Shown: positions 41,488 to 50,601, counted from the stretch's first letter. The stretch is DNA of 64,000 bases from Ruixingdingia sedimenti (GCF_031432425.1 NZ_JAVKPH010000018.1:1-64000), one strand, 5' to 3'. A program made the numbers and translations. Notes: a model not told the origin generated them from the letters alone.

Positions 41488-42510
41488 ATGACCATCACCC
41501 GCAACCCGTTCGACGCGGGCGGCTATTCGCTCGCCGAGATGACGCAGGCCATCAACATCCTGCCCAACCTCTACACCCGCCTCGGCCAGATCGGCCTGTT
41601 TCGCTTCGAGGGCGTCACGCAGCGCTCCATCGTCATCGAGCAGCGCGAGGGGGTGCTGAGCCTCCTGCCTTCGGTCCCGCTGGGGGCCCCCGCCACAGTC
41701 GGCAATCGCGAGGCGCGCTCGATGCGCAGCTTCGCTCTGCCCTGGATCCCGCATGACGACGTGATCCTGCCCGCCGACATCCAGGGGATGCCCGCGCTGG
41801 GCGTCTCCGACGCGGCCGATCCGCTGGTCGAGGTGATGAACCGCAAGCTGACCCTGATGCGCCGCAAGCATGCCCAGACCCGGGAGTACATGGAGATGAA
41901 CGCGCTGCGCGGCATCGTGAAGGATGGTGCGGGCACCACGCTCTACAATTACTTCACCGAGTTCGGGCTGACCCAGATCTCGGTCGATTTCGTGTTTGGC
42001 ACCGCCGGCACCAATATCCAGGGCAAGGTCCGCAATGTCCTGCGCGCGATCGAGGACAACCTGCTGGGCGAAACAATGACCACTGCCCATGCGCTGGTCA
42101 GCTCCGAATTCTTCGACAAGCTGATCAGCCATCCCAAGACCGAGGACGCCTACAAGTTCTTCTCGGCCACCGGCGGCCAGCCGCTGCGCGAGGACATGCG
42201 CCGCGCCTTCCCCTTCGCCGGGATCCTGTTCGAGGAATACAACGGCTCGGTCACGCTCTCGAACGGCACCTCGGAACGGCTGATCCCCACTGGCGAGGGC
42301 ATCGCATTTCCGATGGGCACGTTCGACACCTTCACCACCTATGGCGGGCCTGCGAACCTGCTGGAAACTGCCAACACCGTCGGCCTGCCGCTCTATGCGC
42401 GCCAGATGATGGACGCCAAGGGCCGCTGGATCGACCTGATGACCGAGGCCTCGATCCTGCCGGTGAACAAGCGCCCGCGCCTCGCGATCCGCCTGCACAG
42501 CTCGAACTGA
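41488..42510 (+). CDS. major capsid protein (lambda gpE family)
   Basis: A 340-residue HK97-fold capsid protein. Family segments include FSLAEMTQ-like AGGYSLAEMTQAINILPNLY near the start, IVIEQREGVLSLLPSVP, LMRRKHAQTREYMEMNALRG, and ILFEEYNGSV with a C-terminal AFPMGTFDTFTTYGGPANLL. Its length equals that of gpE. It assembles with the portal and scaffold and is matured after protease action and DNA entry. Confidence 0.92.
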   Translation: MTITRNPFDAGGYSLAEMTQAINILPNLYTRLGQIGLFRFEGVTQRSIVIEQREGVLSLLPSVPLGAPATVGNREARSMRSFALPWIPHDDVILPADIQGMPALGVSDAADPLVEVMNRKLTLMRRKHAQTREYMEMNALRGIVKDGAGTTLYNYFTEFGLTQISVDFVFGTAGTNIQGKVRNVLRAIEDNLLGETMTTAHALVSSEFFDKLISHPKTEDAYKFFSATGGQPLREDMRRAFPFAGILFEEYNGSVTLSNGTSERLIPTGEGIAFPMGTFDTFTTYGGPANLLETANTVGLPLYARQMMDAKGRWIDLMTEASILPVNKRPRLAIRLHSSN

Positions 42511-42521
42511 CGGGCGCACAC

Positions 42522-42833
42522 ATGTCGGTCTTTGCCGCCGCCATCGACAACCTGTTTGCCGATCCCAACATCGCCCGCGATGCAGCCTGGATCGCGGACG
42601 GTGGCGCTCCGAAACTCATCCGCGTGGTCACCCGCCGCGCGGATGAGGTCACGGGGTTTGGCGAGGCGCGCCTCTGGTCCGAGACCACGCGCATCGACCT
42701 GCGCGTGGCCGAAGTGCCGAACCCGCGGCCCGGCGACCGGATCGAGCTCGAAGGCGAGGCTTTCCTCATTCAGGGCGAGCCGATGCGGGACAGGGAACGG
42801 CTGATCTGGACCGTCGATCTGAGGCCAGCATGA
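42522..42833 (+). CDS. head-tail joining protein (gpFII-like)
   Basis: A 103-residue beta-rich protein following the capsid gene, the position of lambda FI/FII. It reads FAAAIDNLFADPNIARDAAW, then RPGDRIELEGEAFLIQGEP. gpFII attaches to the completed head connector and provides the tail-binding surface. Its stop overlaps the next start (ATGA). Confidence 0.75.
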   Translation: MSVFAAAIDNLFADPNIARDAAWIADGGAPKLIRVVTRRADEVTGFGEARLWSETTRIDLRVAEVPNPRPGDRIELEGEAFLIQGEPMRDRERLIWTVDLRPA

Positions 42834-43462
42834 GATTACAACTCGACATCACGCCGGACCTCGTCGCCATGATGGCCGCCGAGATCAGGGCTGGCGAGCA
42901 GGCCGTGAGCCAAGCCGTCGGCGAGGCTGGCAACAGCGTGAAATCCTCCTGGCGCGCGCAGGTCACCGGCGCTGGCCTCGGTCAGCGCCTCGCCAACACC
43001 ATCCGCTCCGAGCAGTTCCCCAAGGGCCGACCCAGCCTCAGCGCAGCCGCAGTCGTCTGGTCGAAGGCCCCGGTCATCATCGGTGCCCATGAGACCGGCC
43101 CGCTGATCCGCTCTCGGAATGGGTTCTGGTTGGCGATCCCCACGCCCGCCGCCGGCAAATCCTCGCGCGGTGGGCGCATCACACCCGGCGAGTGGGAGCG
43201 CCGCTCGGGCCTGCGCCTGCGCTTCGTCTATCGCCGCACCGGCCCCAGCCTGTTGGTCGCCGAGGGGCGGCTCAATGCCCGTGGACGCGCCGTGGCGAGC
43301 AGGTCGAGGACGGGCCGCGGCGTGACCACGGTCCCGATCTTTCTGCTCGTGCCGCAGGTGCAGCTGCGCAAACGGCTGGACCTCGCCCGCGATGCAGCGA
43401 GGGCGCAGGAGGCGATCCCAGGCGCGATCGTTGCGCATTGGGTGGAGACAAAACTGGGGTGA
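42830..43462 (+). CDS. DUF6441-type minor tail/neck protein
   Basis: A 210-residue basic protein. Position after the FII-like gene suggests the role of lambda gpZ (tail completion). A helical N-terminus (DLVAMMAAEIRAGEQAVSQA), VVWSKAPVIIGAHETG and a conserved RRSGLRLRFVYRRTGPSLLV region are seen in DUF6441 proteins of alphaproteobacterial prophages. It would act at the head-tail interface. The exact role is inferred from gene order. Confidence 0.7.
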   Translation: MRLQLDITPDLVAMMAAEIRAGEQAVSQAVGEAGNSVKSSWRAQVTGAGLGQRLANTIRSEQFPKGRPSLSAAAVVWSKAPVIIGAHETGPLIRSRNGFWLAIPTPAAGKSSRGGRITPGEWERRSGLRLRFVYRRTGPSLLVAEGRLNARGRAVASRSRTGRGVTTVPIFLLVPQVQLRKRLDLARDAARAQEAIPGAIVAHWVETKLG

Positions 43463-43533
43463 CCGCCGAAAATGGACTGATCAGAATGCCATTGCCTTTC
43501 TTCGCATTGGACCTGCAGCCTGGCGTGCAGCCA

Positions 43534-43920
43534 TCAGTCCGCCCGCCACGCACCTATGAGGCGAAGGACGTCGTTGGCATCCTCAGGGGTGCGAAGCCGG
43601 AGTTTGAATTCGCCAAGAGCAGTTCGCTGTGCGTCAGGGAATTGCGCGAGGATGCTGGGCTCATCAACGAGGCCGGATGCCAGCGCTGGTTTGCGGAAAT
43701 ACCACAGGATCCACTTCTGGTTCAGAACAGCTGCGTACTGCCAGCCACTATCTGTTTCGAAGCGAAGTTCCCGTTCAATGAAACCATGCCCAGATGGGCG
43801 GACCGTCATGCCATCGGGCAGTCTGGCATGCGCGAGAAGCACGTAAGCCCGGCGCACAGCTTCCTCGACTGACTTCGCGTCCTGCAGCTGCTTTTCGAGC
43901 TTATCGCTATCGACCAGCAT
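43534..43920 (-). CDS. minus-strand cargo gene (moron) in the tail module, unknown function
   Basis: A 128-residue protein on the opposite strand to the whole late operon, between the DUF6441 gene and the tail terminator. It starts at an ATG after GGGGT and has flanking gaps of 71 and 97 bases that leave room for its own promoter. No domain is recognised: a helical N-terminus (SDKLEKQLQDAKSVEEAVRR), an aromatic middle (GWQYAAVLNQKWILWYF) and a helical C-terminus. Such isolated reversed genes in late regions are typical of lysogenic-conversion or defence cargo expressed from the prophage. Confidence 0.65.
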   Translation of the reverse strand: MLVDSDKLEKQLQDAKSVEEAVRRAYVLLAHARLPDGMTVRPSGHGFIERELRFETDSGWQYAAVLNQKWILWYFRKPALASGLVDEPSILAQFPDAQRTALGEFKLRLRTPEDANDVLRLIGAWRAD

Positions 43921-44017
43921 TCGTTACCCCATCCTAGGCTAGTACAGATCCTGGGAACCCTATCCGAAAAGCCCGGAAAAGACAGCATTCAGGATCACTT
44001 GAGGCCTTGGACGACAC

Positions 44018-44440
44018 ATGCCCACCCCCCGCGAAACCATCCTCTCGGCGCTGGCGGATCTGTTGCGCACGGTGCCGCATGTTCCGGTGCTGCGCGGCGA
44101 AGTCCTGCCCGAGCGCGTGCCCGCCGTCGGCCTGATGATCCTGCGCGACGGCGAGCCGGGCGAGCCGGGTGTCACGCTGTCACCGCTGCGCTACCACTAC
44201 CAGCACCGGGCCGAGATCGAGGCGGTCGTGCAGGGCGAGGACCGTAACGCCAGTTTCAGTGCTCTCTGCGCGAGTATAGGCGCGGTGATTTCCGCGGATC
44301 GCACGCTGGGCGGCCGGTGCGACTGGATCGAAGCGGAGGCACCGCGCCCGGTCGATCTGCCAGTCGAGGGCGCGGCCAGCCTGAAGGCGGCCGTGATACC
44401 GGTCATCCTGCACTACACCACCGCCGATCCGTTGGCCTGA
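44018..44440 (+). CDS. minor tail / tail terminator protein (gpU-like)
   Basis: A 140-residue protein just before the tail tube gene, where lambda-type phages encode gpU. It opens with a helix (PRETILSALADLLRTVPHVP) and has alternating strands (VGLMILRDGEPGEP, YHYQHRAEIEAVVQGE) and a late VIPVILHYTTADPLA strand. The function, capping the tail tube to stop its growth, is inferred from order and size. Confidence 0.65.
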   Translation: MPTPRETILSALADLLRTVPHVPVLRGEVLPERVPAVGLMILRDGEPGEPGVTLSPLRYHYQHRAEIEAVVQGEDRNASFSALCASIGAVISADRTLGGRCDWIEAEAPRPVDLPVEGAASLKAAVIPVILHYTTADPLA

Positions 44441-44468
44441 CCTACCCGACAATCCAAGGAGACACGAC

Positions 44469-45410
44469 ATGGCACGAGCCCAGGGGGCGCGGGCGCAGAT
44501 GGCGCTGGCGTTCGAGACGACTTATGGCACCCCACCCGCTTCTGGCTTCACGCGCATTCCCTTCGCCAGCGCGACGCTAGGCGCGGAACAGCCGCTGCTG
44601 AACAGCGAGTTGCTGGGCTACGGTCGCGATCCGCTGCCGCCCATCAAGGATGCGGTGACGGCGGACGGCAATGTCGTCGTGCCCATCGATGCGCAGGGTT
44701 TCGGCTTCTGGCTGAAGGCGGCCTTCGGACAGCCGACCACGACCGGGGTCGACGCTCCATACACCCACGAGTTCCAATCCGGGAACTGGACCCTACCCTC
44801 GATGGCGATCGAGACCGGCATGCCCGAGGTGCCGCGCTTTGCCATGTATTCCGGCTGCGTGCTCGACACGCTGTCATGGCAGATGCAGCGCTCGGGCCTG
44901 CTGACGGCGACCGCGAGCCTCGTGGCGCAGGGCGAATCCACCGCCGCGGCTTCGGCTGCCGGCACGCTGGCGGACCTCGCCCTGCAGCGCTTCGGCCATT
45001 TCAACGGCGCGATCACGCGCGATGGCCAGCCCCTTGGCAACATCGTCTCGGCCGAGATCACTTATGCCAACAACCTCGACCGGGTGGAGACCATCCGCTC
45101 GGACGGGCGCATCGATGGTGCTGATCCAAGCATTGCCGCCCTCACGGGGCGCATCGAGGTGCGTTTCGCTGACCAACTGCTGGTAACGCAGGCGATCAAT
45201 GGCGATCCCTGCGAGATGAGTTTTGGCTACACGCTGCCCTCGGGCGAAAGCCTCACGCTGGTGGCGCATGCCGTCTATCTGCCCCGCCCGCGCATCGAGA
45301 TCGCGGGGCCGCAAGGGGTGCAGGCGACCTTCGACTGGCAGGCGGCGCGTGACGCCACGTTGGGCCGCATGTGCACCGTCACCCTGATCAACGCTATCGA
45401 GGAATACTGA
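44469..45410 (+). CDS. phage tail tube protein
   Basis: A 313-residue protein with the pattern of siphophage tube proteins of this group: AFETTYGTPPASGFTRIPFA at the start, repeated beta-strand segments (ITRDGQPLGNIVSAEITYAN, RIDGADPSIAALTGRIEVRF) and a C-terminal VTLINAIEEY. Hexamers stack to form the tail tube. It follows the tail terminator and precedes the assembly chaperone, the standard order. Confidence 0.88.
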   Translation: MARAQGARAQMALAFETTYGTPPASGFTRIPFASATLGAEQPLLNSELLGYGRDPLPPIKDAVTADGNVVVPIDAQGFGFWLKAAFGQPTTTGVDAPYTHEFQSGNWTLPSMAIETGMPEVPRFAMYSGCVLDTLSWQMQRSGLLTATASLVAQGESTAAASAAGTLADLALQRFGHFNGAITRDGQPLGNIVSAEITYANNLDRVETIRSDGRIDGADPSIAALTGRIEVRFADQLLVTQAINGDPCEMSFGYTLPSGESLTLVAHAVYLPRPRIEIAGPQGVQATFDWQAARDATLGRMCTVTLINAIEEY

Positions 45411-45413
45411 TCC

Positions 45414-45851
45414 ATGCTGCGTCTGAACCTCGCCCGTGAGCCGCACTGGCTTGATCTCGGCCTCGGCGTGCGCGTGCGGGTCGAGCCGCTGACCACTGCA
45501 CTGATGGTGGCCGCCCGCAGCGATCCGACCGTGCGCGGGTTGCCGGAAGGCACCAGCGACGACGAGATCGCCGTGGTCTTCGGCAAGGCGCTGGCCGAAC
45601 GCGCCATCCTCGACTGGGAGGGCGTGGGCGACGCGGACGGAAGTCCCACGCCCGTGACACCCGAAGGCATCGCGGCCCTGCTCGACATCTGGCCGATCTT
45701 CGAGAAGTTCCAGATGGGCTATGTCGCGAAGGGTCTGGAGCTCGAGCAGGAAAAAAACGCCTCCGCGCCCTCGCCGACTGGGTCTGGAGCGGGGGCGACG
45801 GCTATTGCGCGGCCTGCGAAGGGGCGTGCCCGGACTGCCCGCAAATCCTGA
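45414..45851 (+). CDS. tail assembly chaperone, short form (gpG-like)
   Basis: A 145-residue zero-frame product starting three bases after the tube stop. The folded part (to about residue 115) reads LGVRVRVEPLTTALMVAARS and TPEGIAALLDIWPIFEKFQM. The last 30 residues in this frame are low-complexity (Ala/Pro/Arg) and look like read-out after a frameshift site. In lambda, gpG and the -1 frameshift product gpGT are made in a set ratio and guide tube assembly around the tape measure. The slippery heptamer is at 45752-45758. Confidence 0.85.
   Translation: MLRLNLAREPHWLDLGLGVRVRVEPLTTALMVAARSDPTVRGLPEGTSDDEIAVVFGKALAERAILDWEGVGDADGSPTPVTPEGIAALLDIWPIFEKFQMGYVAKGLELEQEKNASAPSPTGSGAGATAIARPAKGRARTARKS
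45752..45758 (+). promoter_or_regulatory. -1 ribosomal frameshift heptamer A AAA AAC
   Basis: Codons 113-115 of the chaperone gene are GAA AAA AAC, so the heptamer is in the phase required for tandem -1 slippage (X XXY YYZ). The -1 frame from CGC at 45758 is open for 109 codons and encodes a sensible protein, and the tape measure gene follows. This is the conserved layout of tail chaperone genes in long-tailed phages. Confidence 0.85.
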
Positions 45852-46087
45852 ACGCACCGCGCACGCTCGAGGGCTGGCAGGTCTGGGATCTGGCCGGACG
45901 GCTTGGCGGTCAGATCCGCGCTGTCCCCGGCGTCGTGCTGGGCTGGGACATGAGCGCAGCCTTGTCGATGGCGGCGGCAATGGGCGTGGACGCTCGCGCC
46001 ACAGCCGAGTTCCTGCCTGTGATCGAGGCGGTGATGGCGCGGCATCTCAATGATCAGATGGATGGCAGCAGGGAGGCTGACCCATGA
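45758..46087 (+). CDS. tail assembly chaperone, frameshift extension (gpGT-like C-terminal part)
   Basis: This 109-codon -1 frame has no good start of its own and is joined to the short form by frameshifting, giving a fusion of about 224 residues. It begins RLRALADWVWSGGDGY and carries four cysteines in the spacing CxxCxxxCxxC (CAACEGACPDC), a possible metal site, then LEGWQVWDLAGRLGGQIRAV and a helical end. The T part of such fusions binds the tail tube subunit. Its stop overlaps the tape measure start (ATGA at 46084-46087). Confidence 0.8.
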   Translation, partial: RLRALADWVWSGGDGYCAACEGACPDCPQILNAPRTLEGWQVWDLAGRLGGQIRAVPGVVLGWDMSAALSMAAAMGVDARATAEFLPVIEAVMARHLNDQMDGSREADP

Positions 46088-48534
46088 GCGAGAAACGCGT
46101 CAGTGTCCGCCTCTCGGCCACCGGCGGGCGGCAGGTGAAGGCCGAGCTCGAGGGCGTAGGCGAGGCCGGTGCCCGGGGCTTCGGTCGTCTGTCGCGCGAG
46201 ATGGAAGGGGCGAATGCCCGGCTGGCGGCGTTCGCCCGGCGCGCGCGGGTGGCGATGGCGGCAGCCGCAGCGGCGATCGCGGCGGCGGCCACCGCTATGA
46301 TCCGCTCCGGTCTGCAGGTGATCGACAGCCAGGCCAAGCTGGCGGCCTCATTGAACACCACGGTCGAGAGCATCCAGGTCCTCGAGCGCGCGGGCGATCT
46401 CGCGGGCGTGTCGATGGGACAGGTCGAGCAGGCTGCCATGCAGCTGACCCGGCGGCTGAGCCAGGCCGCTGCTGGCACGGGCCCCGCCGTCGATGCGCTG
46501 ACCCGGCTGCGCCTCTCGGCCGCCGAGCTGCAGGCGCTGCCGCTCGACCAGCGCATCGCGCTGATCCAGGACCGGCTGGCCGAATTCGTGCCCGAAGCCG
46601 AGCGCGCGGCTGTCGCATCGCAGCTCTTCGGCGATCGGGCCGCATTGGTGTTCACGCGGATCGACACGGCGACGCTGCGGCAGGCGACACAGGACGTCCG
46701 GGACTTCGGCGTCGTGGTCTCCGACCAGGACGCCGCCCAGATCGAGCGGACGAACGACGCGATCTCGCGGCTGGGGCTGATCTGGCGCGGGCTGTCGAAC
46801 CAGCTCGCCGTGGCCGCAGCGCCTGCGCTGGAGGCGGTGGCGGATGCCATGGCCACTGTCGCACGCACCACCGGACCGCTCGGCATCGCCATTCGTGCGC
46901 TCTTCGAGAACCTCGGGCGTCTCACCTCCTATGCCGCTGGCATCGCCACTCTGATGGCCGGGCGCTTTGTGGCGGCCAAGATCGCGGCCGCTGCCTCGGT
47001 GCGGGGCCTTGCCATGGCGCTGGTCATCCTGCGCGGCGCGCTTCTGCGTCTGCCGCTGATCGGTCTCGTGGTCGCGGCGGGCGAGTTGATCCACTGGTTC
47101 GGCCGGTTGGTGCGCGGGGCGGACGGGTTTGGCAATGCGCTCTCGCTTCTCGGCGATCTTGCGCGCGAGGTCTGGGAGCGCATGCAACTCGGCGCAGTCG
47201 CCATGGGCCTCGCGATCATGGCGAGCTGGGCCGACATCAAGGCCGCGATCGCCGAGGCGCTGCAGGCCTCGCTGGAAGCCGTGGTCGGTTTTGGCAATGC
47301 CGCCCTGAACACCTTCCAGGGGGCGCTGGATGCGATCAAGGTGCTCTGGGGCGCGCTGCCCACGGCCATCGGGGATTTCGCGTTTCAGGCCGCAAATGCG
47401 CTGATCGCAGGCGTCGAGGCCATGCTGAATGGCGTCGGGCGGCGCATCAACGGGTTTCTGGACGGGATCAATGCCGGTCTCGAGGCGCTGGGCATCGAAC
47501 GGCGCGTCTCGCTGATCGGCAATCTGGAGCTTGGCCGCATCGACAACCCCTTTGCGGGATCGGCAGCTGAGGCCGGGACTGAGGCACGCGCGGCGTTTCA
47601 GGCGGCGTTCACGGCAGAGCCAATCACCATGCCTGATCTGGGGCTTGGGACCTATGCCGAGGAGGCACGCGGTCAGGCCGAGGCACTGCGCGAGGTGATG
47701 TCAGGCGTGGTCGAGGCGGCGACGGCGCCGCTGGAGTCGGTGGCTGCGCTCAGAGAGGCTGTGGCCGCGTCGGGTGTCGATGCTGAAACCGCCCTCACGG
47801 GCGCGCGCGCCGCGGCCGAGGGGCTGGAGGACGCGCTCGATGCCACGGGCGAGGCCGCGGGCCGCGCGGGTGGCGCCGGTCGTGGGGCGGGCCAGGCGCT
47901 GCGCGCGGCGGCGGACACCGCGCGAGATGCCTGGGAGGCCACCGCCGATGCGGTGCGCGCGGCACAGGAGCGCTCCCGCGAGATCGCCCAAGGCCTCGCG
48001 CAGGACATCGTTGGGCCGATCAAGGAAGCGCTGAAATCAGGCGAGTTCACCTGGGAGACATTCGCCAGCGCCATCTCGCGCATTGCCCAGAACCTGGCGA
48101 ACCGGCTGATCGAACTGGCCTTCAAACCGATCGAGAACGCAATCATGCGCGCTTTCTCGGGCATGGGCGGCGGTGGCGGGTTCTTCGCGAGCCTCTTCGG
48201 CTTCGCCAAAGGCGGGGTCTTTGCGGATGGCCAGGAACTGACGGCCTTCGCGCGCGGGGGCGTGGTGAACCGCCCCACGGTCTTCCCCTTCTCCCGCGGC
48301 ATCGGGCTGATGGGCGAGGCCGGGCCCGAAGCGATCCTGCCGCTGCGGCGCGGGCGCGACGGGCGGCTGGGGGTCGAGATGAACAGCGGGCCCGCCCAAC
48401 CCGCGCAAGACATGTCGACGCGCATCATCAACGTGCTCGATCCGTCCGTCGTCGGCGACTACCTCGCCACGCCCTCAGGCGAGCGCGCCATCCTGAATGT
48501 CATCCGCCGCAACCGGAGTGCGCTGAATGCCTGA
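46084..48534 (+). CDS. tail tape measure protein
   Basis: An 816-residue protein, long, alanine-rich and mostly helical, with hydrophobic stretches (about 295-340, MAGRFVAAKIAAAASVRGLA and following) like membrane segments of tape measures. The N-terminus (RVSVRLSATGGRQVKAELEG) and C-terminal AKGGVFADGQELTAFARGGV plus FSRGIGLMGEAGPEAILPLR are hallmarks of this family. Its length sets the tail length, and it enters the host envelope during DNA injection. It follows the chaperone frameshift region as expected. Confidence 0.92.
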   Translation: MSEKRVSVRLSATGGRQVKAELEGVGEAGARGFGRLSREMEGANARLAAFARRARVAMAAAAAAIAAAATAMIRSGLQVIDSQAKLAASLNTTVESIQVLERAGDLAGVSMGQVEQAAMQLTRRLSQAAAGTGPAVDALTRLRLSAAELQALPLDQRIALIQDRLAEFVPEAERAAVASQLFGDRAALVFTRIDTATLRQATQDVRDFGVVVSDQDAAQIERTNDAISRLGLIWRGLSNQLAVAAAPALEAVADAMATVARTTGPLGIAIRALFENLGRLTSYAAGIATLMAGRFVAAKIAAAASVRGLAMALVILRGALLRLPLIGLVVAAGELIHWFGRLVRGADGFGNALSLLGDLAREVWERMQLGAVAMGLAIMASWADIKAAIAEALQASLEAVVGFGNAALNTFQGALDAIKVLWGALPTAIGDFAFQAANALIAGVEAMLNGVGRRINGFLDGINAGLEALGIERRVSLIGNLELGRIDNPFAGSAAEAGTEARAAFQAAFTAEPITMPDLGLGTYAEEARGQAEALREVMSGVVEAATAPLESVAALREAVAASGVDAETALTGARAAAEGLEDALDATGEAAGRAGGAGRGAGQALRAAADTARDAWEATADAVRAAQERSREIAQGLAQDIVGPIKEALKSGEFTWETFASAISRIAQNLANRLIELAFKPIENAIMRAFSGMGGGGGFFASLFGFAKGGVFADGQELTAFARGGVVNRPTVFPFSRGIGLMGEAGPEAILPLRRGRDGRLGVEMNSGPAQPAQDMSTRIINVLDPSVVGDYLATPSGERAILNVIRRNRSALNA

Positions 48535-49699
48535 GGTGGGAGGCCTGCCCCCGCCACCCCTCTGGCCCTTCCCGGTCGCGCAGGAGATCGCTGAGGTGCT
48601 GGAACGGCGCACCGATGTGCTGACATCGCGCGCGGGCGAACAGCGCATCGCGCTGCGTCCTCGTCCGCGCGAGATCGTCAGCTTCCGGCACAGGCTCGAC
48701 GCGCTGGGCATGGCGCGCGCGGGGGAACTGGCACGCGCGGGGTTCGCTGGAGACTGGCATGTGCCGCTCTGGCACATGGCGCTGCAGCCGGGGGGCGACC
48801 TGGAACAAGGCGCCACCGAGATCCCGCTCGATACGGGGCTCTCGGATTTCCGGGCGGGCGACGCGGCGGCGATCGCGGTCGATGGCCGTGAGGCGGCGGC
48901 GGTTACCATCGCCAGCGTACAGCCCGACCGGCTGATCCTTGCGGAGCCTCTGGTGCTGCAACTGCCGAGTCCGACGGTGGCGGCGCGGCGCATTACCATC
49001 GCGCCGATCCGCGCCGGCGTGCTGACTGCAGGCGTCGAGATCACCCGCCGCAGGCAGGGAGATGGCACGGTGACGGCCAGCTTTCTCTTGCGCGAGGCGC
49101 CCGACCTCACCGCACCGGTGCTGCCGACCTATCTCGGCCGCCCGGTCCAGACCGACCCCAGCATCCCGCGTCGCCCGCTCAGCGCCAGCCTGCGCCGCAC
49201 GGTCGAATATGTCGACAATGGCTTCGGCCCGGTGGTTGTCGAGCCGATGCGCGACGTCTTCGAGCGCAGCGAAACGATCACGCTGAAGGCGCAAGGCCCC
49301 ATTGCGCGTCACGCCCTGCGCCGCTGGCTCTGGTCACTCCGAGGGCGGCAGGCCAGCTTCTGGCTGCCGACCTGGGGGCGCGAACTGCAACTGCGCGCAG
49401 CCATGACCCAAGGCTCGGTGCTGATGCGCGTGGCCCCCGTCGCGGCGCTAGATGCCTATCTCGGCCGCCCGATCATGCTGGAGACGCCCACCGCGCTGCG
49501 CTTCCGGACGATCACCGCAGCCATCGCCGAGGGCGCGGATCACAGGCTCACGCTGTCCTCGAACCTCGGCGAGCCGGTCCCTATCGCGACGAGGGTGCAT
49601 TTCCTGACCGCGATGCGCGCAGATGCCGACCGCGTCGAGATCCAGCATGGCTCAGTGGCGAGCGAGGTCACGTTGCCTGTCATCGAGGTGCCTGCATGA
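48527..49699 (+). CDS. tail tip protein (distal tail/baseplate component)
   Basis: A 390-residue protein overlapping the tape measure stop by eight bases. The sequence has duplicated beta-domain features and segments seen in siphophage distal tail proteins of alphaproteobacteria: WPFPVAQEIAEVLERRTDVL, IALRPRPREIVSFRH, and ALRRWLWSLRGRQASFWLPT. It probably forms the ring that joins the tail tube to the tip. The family name is uncertain; the structural role rests on gene order. Confidence 0.75.
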   Translation: MPEVGGLPPPPLWPFPVAQEIAEVLERRTDVLTSRAGEQRIALRPRPREIVSFRHRLDALGMARAGELARAGFAGDWHVPLWHMALQPGGDLEQGATEIPLDTGLSDFRAGDAAAIAVDGREAAAVTIASVQPDRLILAEPLVLQLPSPTVAARRITIAPIRAGVLTAGVEITRRRQGDGTVTASFLLREAPDLTAPVLPTYLGRPVQTDPSIPRRPLSASLRRTVEYVDNGFGPVVVEPMRDVFERSETITLKAQGPIARHALRRWLWSLRGRQASFWLPTWGRELQLRAAMTQGSVLMRVAPVAALDAYLGRPIMLETPTALRFRTITAAIAEGADHRLTLSSNLGEPVPIATRVHFLTAMRADADRVEIQHGSVASEVTLPVIEVPA

Positions 49700-50562
49700 C
49701 CTATGCCAGTATCGAGTCCTCGGTTGCCGAGGGCCGCCCCTATTTCCTCTACCAGTTCGTCGAGAGGGATAATGTCTGGCGTTTCACCAGCCGGGCCACG
49801 GCCTGGACCAGCACGGGGAGCGGCGGGAGCGAAATCACCTGGGAGCCTGCTGCCGTCGCCCATGGCGATGTGGTGCAGACGAGCGAGATCGAGCGCGGGC
49901 GGCTGGAACTGACCTGGCCACTCTCGCATCCCTTCGCGCGGAGGTTCCTGGCACCCTTGGGCAATACGCCCGTGACGCTGACGATCTTCCGCGGTCACGA
50001 ACAGGTGCTGGGCGAAACGGTCGCGCATTGGAAGGGCCGCGTCGTGGGCGCGGAGGTGGAAGGGCAGCGCATCCTCCTGCAGGCCGAGTCGATCTTCAGC
50101 ACGCTGCGCCGAGCCGGGGTGCGGGCGAAGTACCAGAAGCTGTGCCGCCATGCCCTCTACGGGCGCGGCTGCGAGCTCGACATCGCGCTTTATTGGCTGA
50201 CTGGCACGGTGACAGCCATATCCGGTACCGGTCTGTCCGTGACGATCCCAGAAGCGGCAGCCGAGCCCGATGGCTGGTATCGCGGTGGCGTGCTGCGCCT
50301 TGGCGTGCAGCTTGGCTTCATCACCGGCCATGCCGGAGCGGTGCTGACCCTCTCACGCCCGATGCCGGAGCTGGCGGCGGCGCTTGCTGCGCCAGAGATC
50401 GACCCGGACACGGGCGAGCCACTGCCTGTCCTGCTCGACATCGCCCCGGGTTGCGATCTGCGCGCAGCCACCTGCGCGGCCAAGTTCGGCAATCTTCTCA
50501 ATTTCGGGGGCTTTCCCGAGATCCCGGGCCGCAACCCGCTCGGCGGCGGCTCCATCGTCTGA
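49696..50562 (+). CDS. phage BR0599/DUF2163-type tail protein
   Basis: A 288-residue protein with the conserved cysteine pattern of this family: KLCRHALYGRGCELD near residue 155-170 and APGCDLRAATCAAKFGN near 260, then the ending LNFGGFPEIPGRNPLGGG. The N-terminal part is beta-rich. GTA and related phages carry members in the tail tip, where the cysteines may bind an iron-sulphur cluster or zinc as in lambda gpL. It overlaps the previous stop (ATGA). Confidence 0.85.
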   Translation: MTYASIESSVAEGRPYFLYQFVERDNVWRFTSRATAWTSTGSGGSEITWEPAAVAHGDVVQTSEIERGRLELTWPLSHPFARRFLAPLGNTPVTLTIFRGHEQVLGETVAHWKGRVVGAEVEGQRILLQAESIFSTLRRAGVRAKYQKLCRHALYGRGCELDIALYWLTGTVTAISGTGLSVTIPEAAAEPDGWYRGGVLRLGVQLGFITGHAGAVLTLSRPMPELAAALAAPEIDPDTGEPLPVLLDIAPGCDLRAATCAAKFGNLLNFGGFPEIPGRNPLGGGSIV

Positions 50563-50601
50563 CACGCCCCACAGGCACCAATCCACAATCGGCATTCTCT
50601 T

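Noticed and set aside
41155..42519. 454-codon open frame opposite the capsid gene
   Set aside because: Antisense shadow of the decoration and major capsid genes; no recognisable motif or ribosome binding site.
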